46,572 nt of DNA, taken from NCBI GenBank assembly GCA_028818755.1, contig JAPPNF010000050.1, positions 1 through 46,572 of the forward strand, given 5' to 3'. Under the pieces are notes generated by a model. That model was not told the DNA's origin, searched no databases, and saw nothing but the letters and a program-made list of their open reading frames with translations. Both the position numbers and the translations under genes were made by a program. Positions 8,395-19,659 of this stretch are shown one piece after another. This DNA comes from Deltaproteobacteria bacterium. Its GTDB lineage: Bacteria; Desulfobacterota; Binatia; UBA9968; JAJDTQ01. Within the stretch, counting starts at the first letter, position 1, and every line of letters starts with the position of its first letter.

Positions 8395-9549
8395 TCAAGC
8401 GGTACCCAGAATCAGCGTGGCGTGCATGGCCAGGCTGCCGCCGTGGCCGCTGATGATGCCCACCTTGGCGTCGGGTACCTGGCGTTCGGGCTCGACCTCG
8501 TTGCCACGGAGTTGGCGGGCGCCTTCGGTGAGGTGGAGCATTCCTTCCAGGTGGGCCTGGGACAGGAGGCCGCCGTGGGTGTTGAGGGGGATCTCGCCGT
8601 TGATGCCGATGCGGCCGTCCTTGACGAAGTCCTTGCCCTCGCCCTTCTCGCAGAAGCCGTAGTCCTCCAGGGTGATCATGGCGGTGATGGTGAAGCAGTC
8701 GTAGAGCTCGGCGAAGTCCATGTCCCTGGGCTCAAGCCCGGCCATGTCGTAGGCCATGCGCGAGGACTTGCGTCCGCCCAGGGTGGTGAGGGTGGGCGCG
8801 TCCAGCAGGCTGAAGTGGGGGTGGTGCTGCCCCATGCCGAGGATCACCACCGGCGGCTTGGGAAAGTCCTTGGCGCGCTCCAGGCTCGTGACCAGCACCG
8901 CGCCGCCGCCATCGGACTCGAGGGAGCAGTCGAGCAGGTGCAATGGGTCGACGATCATGCGGGACTGCTGGTGGTCCTCGATGGTGATGGGCTTCTTCAT
9001 GGTGGCGTTGGCGTTCAGCGACGCATGCCGGCGGGTGGAGACGGCGATCTCCGCCAGGTCCTCGCTACGGGTGCCGAACTCGTACATGTGGCGCTGGGCC
9101 GCCAGGGCGTGGCCGGCGGCGGCGGCGAAGTGCCCCCAGGGCCGCTCCCAGTGCTCGTCCCCCCGGCGGATGGGGTATCCCGGGGTGGAGTCGCCGGTGG
9201 AGCGCTTGCGCGCGTGCACGCACAGGACCGTGTTGCACATGCCCGAGTCGATGGCCATGACCGCGTGCTGAACCATGGCGATGGGGGTGGCGCCCCCCAG
9301 GGCCAAGTCCGTGGCGTAGACCGGCGTGATGCCCGCCATGTGCGCCAGCCGCACCGCGTAGCTCCGGTGCGCGTCGTTCAGCGGCTGGTTGGTGAGGAAA
9401 CCGTCCACCGCGTCGCCGCGGACCCCCGCGTCATCGAGACACTCCCGGATCGCCTCCAGATGCAGTGAGTGGGTGGTGGCTTCCGGACGCTTGCCCACCA
9501 GCGTCTCACCCACGCCCACGATGGCGTATTTTCCCCCGAGATTGGCCAT
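8395..9549 (-). CDS. Thiolase-like protein (SCP-x/lipid-transfer type) without nucleophilic Cys
   Basis: A 384-residue thiolase-fold protein starting MANLGGKYAIVGVGET with a strong AAGGAGG upstream. The C-terminal block NTHGGLLSQAHLEGMLHLTE keeps the family Asn-Gly-Gly and His. Where degradative thiolases have the acyl-accepting Cys (usually NxCASG or CATG), this protein reads TDLALGGATPIAM, and the final C-x-G block is ISGHGGSLAMH, so both cysteines are absent. That is the condition of the Ltp2/DitF-like aldolase branch, which normally works with a DUF35 partner; no DUF35 gene is visible here. The likely role is C-C bond cleavage or a related CoA-ester reaction, substrate unknown. It is encoded between gatA and gatB in opposite orientation, probably a later insertion. 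Confidence 0.82.
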   Translation of the reverse strand: MANLGGKYAIVGVGETLVGKRPEATTHSLHLEAIRECLDDAGVRGDAVDGFLTNQPLNDAHRSYAVRLAHMAGITPVYATDLALGGATPIAMVQHAVMAIDSGMCNTVLCVHARKRSTGDSTPGYPIRRGDEHWERPWGHFAAAAGHALAAQRHMYEFGTRSEDLAEIAVSTRRHASLNANATMKKPITIEDHQQSRMIVDPLHLLDCSLESDGGGAVLVTSLERAKDFPKPPVVILGMGQHHPHFSLLDAPTLTTLGGRKSSRMAYDMAGLEPRDMDFAELYDCFTITAMITLEDYGFCEKGEGKDFVKDGRIGINGEIPLNTHGGLLSQAHLEGMLHLTEGARQLRGNEVEPERQVPDAKVGIISGHGGSLAMHATLILGTA

Positions 9550-9677
9550 GGTTCCTCCTTACCGGGGCTGTCTCCCCGGAGCCGAGAGATGATCGAGTGA
9601 TTTCGAATCCGTAGCAACAAACCGCGAAGGGCGTCAAGAATGTTGGTCTCCTGCGAGCCAAGCTGTGCCGAGACCAT

Positions 9678-9805
9678 CCCCTCTCCCTCCGGGAGAGGGT
9701 GGCCGAAGGCCGGGTGAGGGCCGCCCGATTACCCTGCCCCTTTCCGTCAGCGGCTGCTTGCGCCCGAGTACCCTCACCCCGACCCTCTCCCAGAGGGAGA
9801 GGGGG
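9678..9805. repeat. Inverted pair of CCCTCACCC/GAGAGGG palindromes in the 9550-9858 gap
   Basis: The 309-bp space between the divergent thiolase-like gene and gatB holds no gene. It contains two palindromic repeats of one family: 9678-9720 (CTCTCCCTCCGGGAGAGGG then GGCCGAAGGCC and GGGTGAGGG) and 9771-9805 (CCCTCACCC then CCTCTCCCAGAGGGAGAGGG), arranged in opposite orientation. More copies occur near 19534, 20984 and 30968. They are REP-like and may end transcripts or bind nucleoid proteins; that is inference. Confidence 0.8.
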
Positions 9806-9858
9806 TAGGAGGTGCGGCTTGATTGCGGAGCCCCAGCCTTTCTGTTACCTGCCGAAGA

Positions 9859-11295
9859 ATGAGCTACGAACCGGTCATCGGGCTGGAGGTGCACGCGCAG
9901 ATCCTCACCGAATCCAAGATATTCTGCGGCTGTTCCACGCGCTTCGGCGACGCCCCCAACCGCAACACCTGCCCGGTGTGCATGGGGTTTCCGGGAGTGC
10001 TGCCGGTGCTGAACCGGAAGGTTGTGGAGCACACGATCCGCACCGGGCTGGCCACCCACTGCGCCATCGCCCGGCAGAGCCGCTGGGCGCGCAAGAACTA
10101 CTTCTATCCCGATCTCCCCAAGGGCTACCAGATCAGCCAGTACGAGCTGCCGCTCTGCACGGGCGGCCACGTGGACGTGAGCGTCGACGGCGCCTCGAAG
10201 CGGGTGCGGCTGACCCGCATTCACATGGAGGAGGATGCCGGCAAGAACATCCACGACGTGCGCGGCGACCACAGCCTGGTGGACCTGAACCGCGCCGGCG
10301 TCCCGCTCATGGAGATCGTGAGCGAGCCCGACATGCGCAGCCCGGTCGAGGCCGGCGACTACTTGCGGACCCTGCGGTCGATCCTGGAATACCTGGAAGT
10401 GTGCGACGGCAACATGGAGGAGGGCAGCTTCCGCTGCGACGCCAACGTCTCGCTGCGGCCCGAGGGGGACGAGGAGCTTGGCGTCAAGGTGGAGATCAAG
10501 AACCTGAACTCGTTCAAGGCGGTGGAGAAGGCGCTGGAGTACGAGATCCGGCGACAGGGCGAGGTGCTGTCGGAAGGCGGCGCCGTTTCGCAGGAGACGC
10601 GCCTCTGGGACCCGGACGCCGAGGTCACCCGCGCCATGCGCACCAAGGAGTTCGCCCACGACTACCGCTACTTTCCCGACCCGGACCTGCTGCCGCTGGA
10701 GATCGACGACGAGTGGATCGGAGAGATCCACGCGACCCTCCCCGAGTTGGCGCGAGAACGCCGGCAACGTTTCATCGACGAGTACGGGCTGCCCGCTTAC
10801 GACGCCGATATTCTCACCCAGCGTCGCGACGTGGCCGACTACTTCGAGGAGGCGGTCAAGGCCCACGACAACCCCAAGGCCGTCGCCAACTGGCTCATGG
10901 GCGACCTCTTCCGGGTGCTCAAGGAACGCAAGCTCGACGCCGCGCTGCGCATTGAGAGCTGGCCGGTGGCGGCCGGCGATCTGGCCCGCATGGTGCAGTT
11001 GGTGGATGAAAGCACCATCAGCGGCAAGCTCGCCAAGACGGTCTTCAACGAGATGCTGGAGACCGGCAAGGACCCGGACGCCATCGTGAAGGAAAAGGGC
11101 CTTGAGCAGGTGTCCGACACGGGCGCGCTGGAAACCGCGGTGGACGAGGTGCTGTCGGCGTGCGAGGCGCAGGTGGCGGAGTACCGGGCCGGCAAGGAGA
11201 AGGTCCTGGGCTTCCTGGTGGGCCAAGTGATGAAGGCCACCCGCGGCAAGGCCAACCCGCAGATGGTCAACGAGATTCTGCGGAGCAAGCTATGA
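9859..11295 (+). CDS. gatB: Glutamyl/aspartyl-tRNA amidotransferase subunit B
   Basis: A 478-residue GatB, the usual length, opening [15 protein letters not shown]. The zinc-binding cysteines are visible in IFCGCS and [11 protein letters not shown], and family blocks [44 protein letters not shown] and [10 protein letters not shown] follow. The C-terminal GatB/YqeY domain ends [16 protein letters not shown] and contacts tRNA. It binds the mischarged tRNA and its ATP-dependent kinase activity activates the Glu/Asp moiety. The ATG at 9859 has no good Shine-Dalgarno; an in-frame TTG at 9823 does have AGGAGG 10 bases before it and would add 12 residues, so the real start is uncertain. It is separated from gatCA by a reversed gene. 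Confidence 0.96.
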   Translation: MSYEPVIGLEVHAQILTESKIFCGCSTRFGDAPNRNTCPVCMGFPGVLPVLNRKVVEHTIRTGLATHCAIARQSRWARKNYFYPDLPKGYQISQYELPLCTGGHVDVSVDGASKRVRLTRIHMEEDAGKNIHDVRGDHSLVDLNRAGVPLMEIVSEPDMRSPVEAGDYLRTLRSILEYLEVCDGNMEEGSFRCDANVSLRPEGDEELGVKVEIKNLNSFKAVEKALEYEIRRQGEVLSEGGAVSQETRLWDPDAEVTRAMRTKEFAHDYRYFPDPDLLPLEIDDEWIGEIHATLPELARERRQRFIDEYGLPAYDADILTQRRDVADYFEEAVKAHDNPKAVANWLMGDLFRVLKERKLDAALRIESWPVAAGDLARMVQLVDESTISGKLAKTVFNEMLETGKDPDAIVKEKGLEQVSDTGALETAVDEVLSACEAQVAEYRAGKEKVLGFLVGQVMKATRGKANPQMVNEILRSKL

Positions 11296-11340
11296 TGTCG
11301 AGCGCCCCCTGGCCTAACAGGCTGTTGAAAAACATGGTTG

Positions 11341-11470
11341 GCGCCCTTCGACTTCGCTTCGCTACGCTCAGGACGAACGGTGGTTGGAGTTTGAGCATAA
11401 ACCACAACCGTTCGTCCTGAGCGTAGGGAGCCCTGAGCGCGGCGAAGGGCGAGCGAAGTCGAAGGACGCC
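11341..11470. repeat. Intergenic palindromic repeat, family 1 copy B
   Basis: Arms at 11341-11380 and 11408-11470 share CTTCGCTACGCTCAGGACGA with copy A at 6712, with the right arm carrying an extra GGGAGCCCTGAGCGCGG segment. It fills the convergent gap between gatB and argJ and may act as a two-way terminator hairpin. Just before it, 11311-11333 (CTAACAGGCTGTTGAAAAAC) is another commonly repeated intergenic motif. Confidence 0.8.
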
Positions 11471-11498
11471 GACACAGTCGATCGGAGGCTTGCCAACC

Positions 11499-12701
11499 TC
11501 ACGTGCGGTAGTCGGAGTTGATGCGCACGTACTCGTGGCCCAGGTCCGAGGTCCACACGGACGTGCGGGCTTCGCCCATGCCGAGGCCGATGCGGACGGT
11601 GAAGGACGGGCGCTGCATGACCCTGGCGGCGGCGGACTCGCGGGTGCCCACGGCCAAGCCCCGGCGCACCACCTTGACGCCGCCCAGGGCGATGTCGATG
11701 GTTTCCTCCACCACGGGCACGCCGGCGTTGCCGATGGCCATCATGAAGCGGCCGATGTTGGGGTCCTGGCCGAAGAAGGCGGTCTTGACCAGCTTGGAGT
11801 TGGCCACCGTGAAGGCCACCTTGCGGGCCTCGGCGATGTTCCGGGCACCGTCCACCCGGATCTCAACCAGCTTCGTAGTGCCCTCGCCGTCGGCCACGAC
11901 CTTGAGCGCCAGCTCCTTCATCACCCGCGTCAGCGCCCGCTCCAGCACGTCCTCGCCCTCCCCGCCGCGCGTGACGCGGGGGTTGCCGGCAACGCCGTTG
12001 GCCAGGCACAGCACGGTGTCGTTGGTGCTGGTGTCACCGTCCACGGTGATGGCGTGGAAGGTGCCGTCGGCGGCGCGGCGCAGCATGGGCCGGAGCGCGG
12101 CCGGGGCGACGGCCGCGTCGGTGAGCACGTAGCACAGCATCGTGGCCATGTTGGGGGCGATCATCCCGGCGCCCTTGGCGATGCCGGCGACGCGCACCGT
12201 TCGGCCGCCGATACGGCACGAGGCCGCGGCGGTCTTGGGGCCGTTGTCGGTGGTCATGATGGCCTGGGCCGCGTCCTGGAATGCGTCGGGCGACAAGGCC
12301 GCGGCGGCGGCGGCGATGCCCCGCCGGATCTTGTCCATGGGCAGCGGCACGCCGATGATGCCGGTGGAGGAAGGGAGCACTTGCGCCGCGCCGATGCCCA
12401 CGTGCCCGGCGGTCTCCGCGCACATGGCCTCGGCGTCCCGGAGCCCGCCCGGGCCGGTGCAGGCGTTGGCGTTGCCGCTGTTGACCACCACCGCCTGAAG
12501 CCGGCCTCGGCGCACGTTTTGCGCCCCAGCGGTTACGCTGGGGCTCTTGATGCGGTTCCTGGTGAACAGAGCGGCCGCGGCCGCCGGGCGCTCGGACACG
12601 ATCAGCGCCAAGTCCTTCCGGCCGCTCTCCTTGATGCCGCACGCCACTCCGGCGAAGCGGAAGCCGGGCACCCCCGACGGCGGTGCTGCTTGCCGTGGCA
12701 T
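11499..12701 (-). CDS. argJ: Glutamate N-acetyltransferase / amino-acid N-acetyltransferase (ornithine acetyltransferase)
   Basis: A 400-residue ArgJ of arginine biosynthesis, which moves acetyl from N-acetylornithine to glutamate (and, if bifunctional, uses acetyl-CoA). It is made as a precursor that cleaves itself before a Thr; the site is seen in KGAGMIAPNMATMLCYVL. Other family blocks are FTRNRIKSPSV, VVNSGNANACTGPGG and ITVDGDTSTNDTV, with a C-terminal GHEYVRINSDYRT. The start at 12701 (MPRQAAPPSGVPGFRFAG) has no Shine-Dalgarno and lies inside a 21-bp copy of the 3' end of secA (see repeat at 12689). secA lies 59 bp upstream on the same strand. Confidence 0.95.
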   Translation of the reverse strand: MPRQAAPPSGVPGFRFAGVACGIKESGRKDLALIVSERPAAAAALFTRNRIKSPSVTAGAQNVRRGRLQAVVVNSGNANACTGPGGLRDAEAMCAETAGHVGIGAAQVLPSSTGIIGVPLPMDKIRRGIAAAAAALSPDAFQDAAQAIMTTDNGPKTAAASCRIGGRTVRVAGIAKGAGMIAPNMATMLCYVLTDAAVAPAALRPMLRRAADGTFHAITVDGDTSTNDTVLCLANGVAGNPRVTRGGEGEDVLERALTRVMKELALKVVADGEGTTKLVEIRVDGARNIAEARKVAFTVANSKLVKTAFFGQDPNIGRFMMAIGNAGVPVVEETIDIALGGVKVVRRGLAVGTRESAAARVMQRPSFTVRIGLGMGEARTSVWTSDLGHEYVRINSDYRT

Positions 12702-12760
12702 CGCTTGTAGACCCCTTTCCTTGAGTTGAAGAGGATTGCTTCAGTCTGCCCGCGGGGGCT

Positions 12761-12784
<24 letters not shown>
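12689..12784. repeat. 21-bp direct repeat shared by secA 3' end and argJ start
   Basis: The 21-bp sequence at 12689-12709 recurs exactly at 12764-12784, 75 bp apart (both contain CTTGCCGTGGCATCGCTTGT). In the second copy it encodes the last secA residues (YKRCHGK); in the first, read in another frame, it holds the argJ start codon (12699-12701). This looks like a duplication of the secA tail. Confidence 0.85.
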
Positions 12785-16240
<3,456 letters not shown>

Positions 16241-16307
16241 AGGGTCAAGGATAGCGATTCAGAGGGCGGGATGCAATTTTCGGGACAGCGCGCGGTCTCG
16301 CGTCGAC

Positions 16308-16658
16308 TTACCCTTTCCTAGATACAACACGCGAAATGCGGAGTCTCCCATCCCGTACCGTGACCACGGCCCGACTGTCCAAGGCACTACCATGGTGTTC
16401 GATCAACTCGGCAGTGATGTCGATGCGCTGCTCAGCCGGAACATCCGGAAGCCGAACAAGCCCTGCGTGTGGAACGCTATGTAGATGAACGAGCTTCCCG
16501 AAGTCGGTGTCGATGGTGATGAGAATCCGGCCCTCGGCTTCGGCCCTCTCCAACAGCGCCCGGTCACCCGGATCCGGACCGAGTTCTCGGGCCTCGATCA
16601 CGTCGTGACCTCTGCTGCGCAGCCAATCGGCGAGCCGGCGGCCGGCACACCGGTCCAC
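16308..16658 (-). CDS. DUF5615 PIN-like toxin candidate with frameshifted original start
   Basis: The 116-residue frame reads DRCAGRRLADWLRSRGHDV, then LLERAEAEGRILITIDTDFG, the DUF5615 (Mut7-C/PIN-like) pattern with acidic residues in the first strand and in TIDTDF. Such proteins pair with DUF433 antitoxins, and a DUF433 gene precedes it. The original start was probably GTG at 16678, overlapping the antitoxin stop (GTGA) and giving VKFLVDR, but an exact 8-bp tandem duplication at 16651-16666 shifts that frame, which then ends soon. Translation could restart at the in-frame GTG 16658, losing only about four residues but shortening the first strand. The gene may be weakly active or silenced. 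Known fold, inferred RNase activity. Confidence 0.75.
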   Translation of the reverse strand: MDRCAGRRLADWLRSRGHDVIEARELGPDPGDRALLERAEAEGRILITIDTDFGKLVHLHSVPHAGLVRLPDVPAEQRIDITAELIEHHGSALDSRAVVTVRDGRLRISRVVSRKG

Positions 16659-16674
16659 CGGTCCACCAAGAACT

Positions 16675-16926
16675 TCACCGGCCTTTTACCGATACCGCAG
16701 CCAGTGTGTCTCCAGCGATGACGGCGTGCGCATAGGCATTGCAGGCACGAATGTCTTCCGGCTCCAGGTCGGGGTAGTCTTCCAGAATCTCTCTATGGGA
16801 CACGCCTTGAGCCAAAAGGCTCAGGATAAGCTCCACGGAGACCCGCATGTCACGAATGATCGGCTTTCCACCGAACACGTCCGGCCGCGCGGTGATTCGC
16901 TTGAGCAACTCGTCTTCGGTTTCCAC
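16675..16926 (-). CDS. DUF433 domain protein (antitoxin-like)
   Basis: An 83-residue protein with the DUF433 consensus: ITARPDVFGGKPIIRDMRVS, VELILSLLAQGVSHREIL and EDYPDLEPEDIRACNAYA. DUF433 proteins carry a small helix-turn-helix-like domain and are usually the first gene of a two-gene module with a DUF5615 protein, as here. It probably binds its own promoter and neutralises the partner. The stop (16675-16677) overlaps the presumed original GTG of the downstream gene. It is intact, whereas the partner is damaged at its 5' end. Confidence 0.85.
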   Translation of the reverse strand: METEDELLKRITARPDVFGGKPIIRDMRVSVELILSLLAQGVSHREILEDYPDLEPEDIRACNAYAHAVIAGDTLAAVSVKGR

Positions 16927-16983
16927 CGCTGTTCCTCCATTTGCTCGCGACGCCAGTCAGCAACGACGCCCCTCCACCCTCCT

Positions 16984-17009
16984 GGATTCCCGCCTTCGCG
17001 GGAATGACG
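16984..17009. repeat. Short palindrome GGATTCCCGCC/GCGGGAATGACG
   Basis: A hairpin of the very common form GGATTCCCGCCTTCGCGGG followed by AATGACG lies between the DUF433 gene and the SPL-family gene, downstream of the latter on the minus strand. It has no following T-run on either strand. Confidence 0.7.
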
Positions 17010-17061
17010 CTTGAGGGCATCGACACCTATACTCCTACCTCCAACGACGTTTGACAACCCG

Positions 17062-18165
17062 CTAGAAGTGCGGTTCCGCCCCCACCAGCTCGTTGCCCAA
17101 CTCCTTGCCGCAGCTCGGGAAGTAGCCGAACACCTGGTCCCAGACCTCGCGGGTTTCCATGCAGAGGTAGATGGGCGCCAGCGGGGCGGCGTCGCGTATC
17201 CATTGGCGCATCTTGCGGTACATGGCGACGCGTAGCGGCTGGAAGTAGCGCATCTTGCCGTCGGGGCACGGGACCTGCTCGCCGGACAGGATACGGGTGG
17301 CGGGGAAACGTTGGCGCATCACGCGTTTGAGCGAAGGGGTGGTGCGCAGGACGCCCATGCTGGTCCAGGCCATGCGCCGGTGGTCCAGGCGGGTGAAGAT
17401 TCGGTGTATCAGGTCGCGGTAGTCTTCCTCCCAGCCCGGGTACTCCACCATGGGGTCGAAGTGGAAGCCCAGCTTGTAGCCGGCCTGCTGGCAGCGCCAG
17501 GCGGCGTCCAGCCGCTCTTCCAGGGAGGCGGTGAGGCCCTCGTCGGCGTCGATGACGGCCTGGGGGTTCATGGACCAGGACACCACCACCCGCTCCTTGG
17601 GGTCGAGGCCGAGCAGGCTCTCCACGTGGTCGCTCTTGGTCTTGAGCTCCAGAAGAACGTTGGGCTGCTCGGCGAAGAACGGCACCGTGGCTTGGGCGAA
17701 GCCGATGAGGGGCTCCAGGGCCAGACTGTCGGTGATCTCGCCGGTGCCGATGCGGAAGAAGTAGTCCCGGTGCTTCGCCAGCAGGTCCCCGGTCTCCGCC
17801 AGGAGGTCGTCGACGTTGCTGAACACCTTGAGGGCGGGGTTCTCGGCGAGATAGTCCTGCAGGTAGCAATAGCTGCAGTCCATGGGACAGTTACTGGCGA
17901 AGTTGATGACGAAGTAGTTGCAGCAGACCTGGCCGTCGCTGCCCGGGCAGACCTTCAGGAACTTGCCCTTGTGGCGCGTCAGCAGGAGGTCGCGCTTGCC
18001 CCGGGAAATGGGGTCGGCGGCGCCGTCGCGCTCCGCCCAGTAGCGCTGGGGATCCGGTACGGTGACGAACGGCACCTCGGGCAGGGACCTCCGCAGGTTG
18101 TCGAAGATCACCGACCCCTCGGAGCCGCTCTCCACGATGACCCGGTCAGGCCGATACGCCTGCAT
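17062..18165 (-). CDS. SPL family radical SAM protein
   Basis: A 367-residue radical SAM enzyme of the spore-photoproduct-lyase-like family. The 4Fe-4S cluster motif is C-x3-C-x2-C, CPMDCSYC (C93, C97, C100), followed by YLQDYL and, later, FRIGTGEITDSLAL and GFHFDPMVEYPGW. No Cys occurs between C100 and roughly residue 229, so the thiyl-forming Cys of true spore photoproduct lyase is missing and a different reaction is likely. The start at 18165 (MQAYRPDRVIVESGSEGS) was preferred because the longer frame lies deep inside the upstream gene. It overlaps that gene by 20 bases. A conserved KVCPGSDGQVCCNYFV precedes the cluster. DNA or nucleic-acid repair is the family-level guess. Confidence 0.85.
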   Translation of the reverse strand: MQAYRPDRVIVESGSEGSVIFDNLRRSLPEVPFVTVPDPQRYWAERDGAADPISRGKRDLLLTRHKGKFLKVCPGSDGQVCCNYFVINFASNCPMDCSYCYLQDYLAENPALKVFSNVDDLLAETGDLLAKHRDYFFRIGTGEITDSLALEPLIGFAQATVPFFAEQPNVLLELKTKSDHVESLLGLDPKERVVVSWSMNPQAVIDADEGLTASLEERLDAAWRCQQAGYKLGFHFDPMVEYPGWEEDYRDLIHRIFTRLDHRRMAWTSMGVLRTTPSLKRVMRQRFPATRILSGEQVPCPDGKMRYFQPLRVAMYRKMRQWIRDAAPLAPIYLCMETREVWDQVFGYFPSCGKELGNELVGAEPHF

Positions 18166-18697
18166 CCTCTCTGCCCTCCATGAGCGCGAACACCTCTTTT
18201 GCCGTGTCGTTCTCGGCCAGGGACTCCAACTCGCGGGCCAGCCGTGCCAGCGCATCCACGCCGCCGGCCTGCAACTCCACCTTGAGGCCGCCCTCGAGTC
18301 CCGGCGCCACCGTGATGCGGATGCGCGGATCGAGCTTCAGGCCGCGGAGCCGGGCGCGGACCTCGTCTTCGATGGCGGTCAGACGAGGGTAGCGGAGCCG
18401 CCGCAGGATCTCCTTGGTGTGCTTGAGCCTGTCGTTGCGGCCCATTCGACCGTCGGACAGAGTCGGCGCCAGCTCCGCTCCGTTGATCACGGACGTGATC
18501 GAGCAACCGTCGCGCAGGGAGATCTCTACGCACCAGTCCAGGAAGTCGTTGAAGTGGTTACCGCCGAGACGAAGGGTGCGCGCGAGCCTCAGCATCGCGG
18601 TCTGGTCCGGCTCACCCAACGCGAGCCAGCGCTGCACGTCCTGGGCGCGGATGCCGCGCTCCCGGGCGTAGTCGGCGATGTCTTCGTGCAGTGCCAT
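18146..18697 (-). CDS. Conserved-looking helical protein of unknown function
   Basis: A 183-residue protein I do not recognise. It appears mostly helical, beginning MALHEDIADYARERGIRAQD with a helix-turn-helix-like VQRWLALGEPDQ, then a central region ending NDRLKHTKEILRRLRYPRLT, and a last part with alternating strand and helix (IRITVAPGLEGGLKVELQAG). The ATG at 18697 comes one base after the glycosyltransferase stop; a GTG at 18709 in the same frame is an alternative. It overlaps the SPL radical SAM start by 20 bases, so the two are tightly coupled and may act together, for example a substrate-binding or DNA-binding partner. No membrane segment or signal peptide. Confidence 0.7.
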   Translation of the reverse strand: MALHEDIADYARERGIRAQDVQRWLALGEPDQTAMLRLARTLRLGGNHFNDFLDWCVEISLRDGCSITSVINGAELAPTLSDGRMGRNDRLKHTKEILRRLRYPRLTAIEDEVRARLRGLKLDPRIRITVAPGLEGGLKVELQAGGVDALARLARELESLAENDTAKEVFALMEGREDAGVSA

Positions 18698-18698
18698 C

Positions 18699-19526
18699 TC
18701 AACCAACACTTGCGCGCGCCCGGCGCAACCGGTCCTCGTACTCTCGTGCCATGGCCTCGTTGCCGCGCTTGCGGGACCCCCGAGCCAGAATCGTAACCTT
18801 TTTGGTCATGGCCTCCAAGGCCCATCCAGACTTCTCGGCGTCCAGACCGGCCTCGATGAGGCTGCCGATGGCTTGGACGCGGAAGCGGTCGAAGCCCCAG
18901 GTGGAGCGGGAAAGCTGATCTGCATGACCGCCCCGCTTGGTGACCAAGGCATCGGGTATGAGCGGGACCTCGGTATCCTTCGAGATGCGTAGCCACAGGT
19001 CGTAGTCCTCGCACACGGGAAAGGACTCGTCGAAGCCGCCCACACGGTCGAACAGCTCGCGCTGCATCATCACCGCCGAAGGACTCACCAGGCAAAGTTC
19101 GAGGCTGGGGCGAAAGATGTCACCCGAGGGCTTGCGGTGCTTTCGGCGGGGATTCACGCGCACGCCGTTGCGTATCCAGATCTCGTCGGTCTGACAGATC
19201 TGGACATTTGGGTTCTGGTCCATGAAGTCGAGTTGACGCTGGAGCTTGCGCGGGTGCCAGAGGTCGTCGGAGTCAAGGAAGGCCAAGTACTTGCCCGAGG
19301 CCCGGCGGGCCCCTAGGTTCCGGGCGGCCGCCACACCCTGGCGACTCTCGGTCAGCACCGTGAGCCGCGCGCCGTAGTCTCGCAGCCGGAGAGGAGTCTC
19401 GTCCGTGGAGCCGTCGTCGACGACGATCAGCTCGTGGTCGCTCGCCGTCTGCGCCAGCACCGAGTCCACGGCCTCGCCGACCATTGGCCAACGATTGAAG
19501 GTGGGAATGATGACGCTGACGAGCAC
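18699..19526 (-). CDS. Glycosyltransferase family 2 protein
   Basis: A 275-residue GT-A-fold glycosyltransferase beginning at GTG 19526: MLVSVIIPTFNRWPMVGEAV, then HELIVVDDGSTDETP for nucleotide-sugar binding. The metal-binding DxD is seen in YLAFLDSDDLW, and the acceptor-side block ESFPVCEDYDLWLRIS contains the ED motif expected of an inverting enzyme. It lacks membrane helices, so it would work in the cytoplasm, probably on cell-surface polysaccharide or a small acceptor. It is the first gene of a three-gene coupled set with the helical protein and the SPL radical SAM protein, an unusual pairing. Confidence 0.9.
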   Translation of the reverse strand: MLVSVIIPTFNRWPMVGEAVDSVLAQTASDHELIVVDDGSTDETPLRLRDYGARLTVLTESRQGVAAARNLGARRASGKYLAFLDSDDLWHPRKLQRQLDFMDQNPNVQICQTDEIWIRNGVRVNPRRKHRKPSGDIFRPSLELCLVSPSAVMMQRELFDRVGGFDESFPVCEDYDLWLRISKDTEVPLIPDALVTKRGGHADQLSRSTWGFDRFRVQAIGSLIEAGLDAEKSGWALEAMTKKVTILARGSRKRGNEAMAREYEDRLRRARASVG

Positions 19527-19533
19527 TCGCAGG

Positions 19534-19623
19534 CCCTCACCCGGCCTTCGGCCACCCTCTCCCAGAGGGAGAGGGGTTGGATGCGCCGGCCTTCGGGCAC
19601 TTTCTCACGGAGATAGAGGGGTT
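19534..19623. repeat. CCCTCACCC/GAGAGGG palindrome with degenerate second copy
   Basis: A full copy at 19534-19576 (CCCTCACCCGGCCTTCGGCC then CCCTCTCCCAGAGGGAGAGG) is followed by a decayed partial copy at about 19589-19623 (CCTTCGGGCACTTTCTCACG then GAGGGGTTG). It sits between the TRAP large permease stop and the glycosyltransferase start on the minus strand. Confidence 0.75.
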
Positions 19624-19659
19624 GAATGCGTGGTTTCGCATGGAGTGCGTACAGAATGG

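Noticed and set aside
7321..9468. Long plus-strand frame spanning gatA and the thiolase-like gene
   Set aside because: It is in another frame of gatA for its first half and antisense to the thiolase-like gene for the second, with Arg/His-rich composition and no domain.
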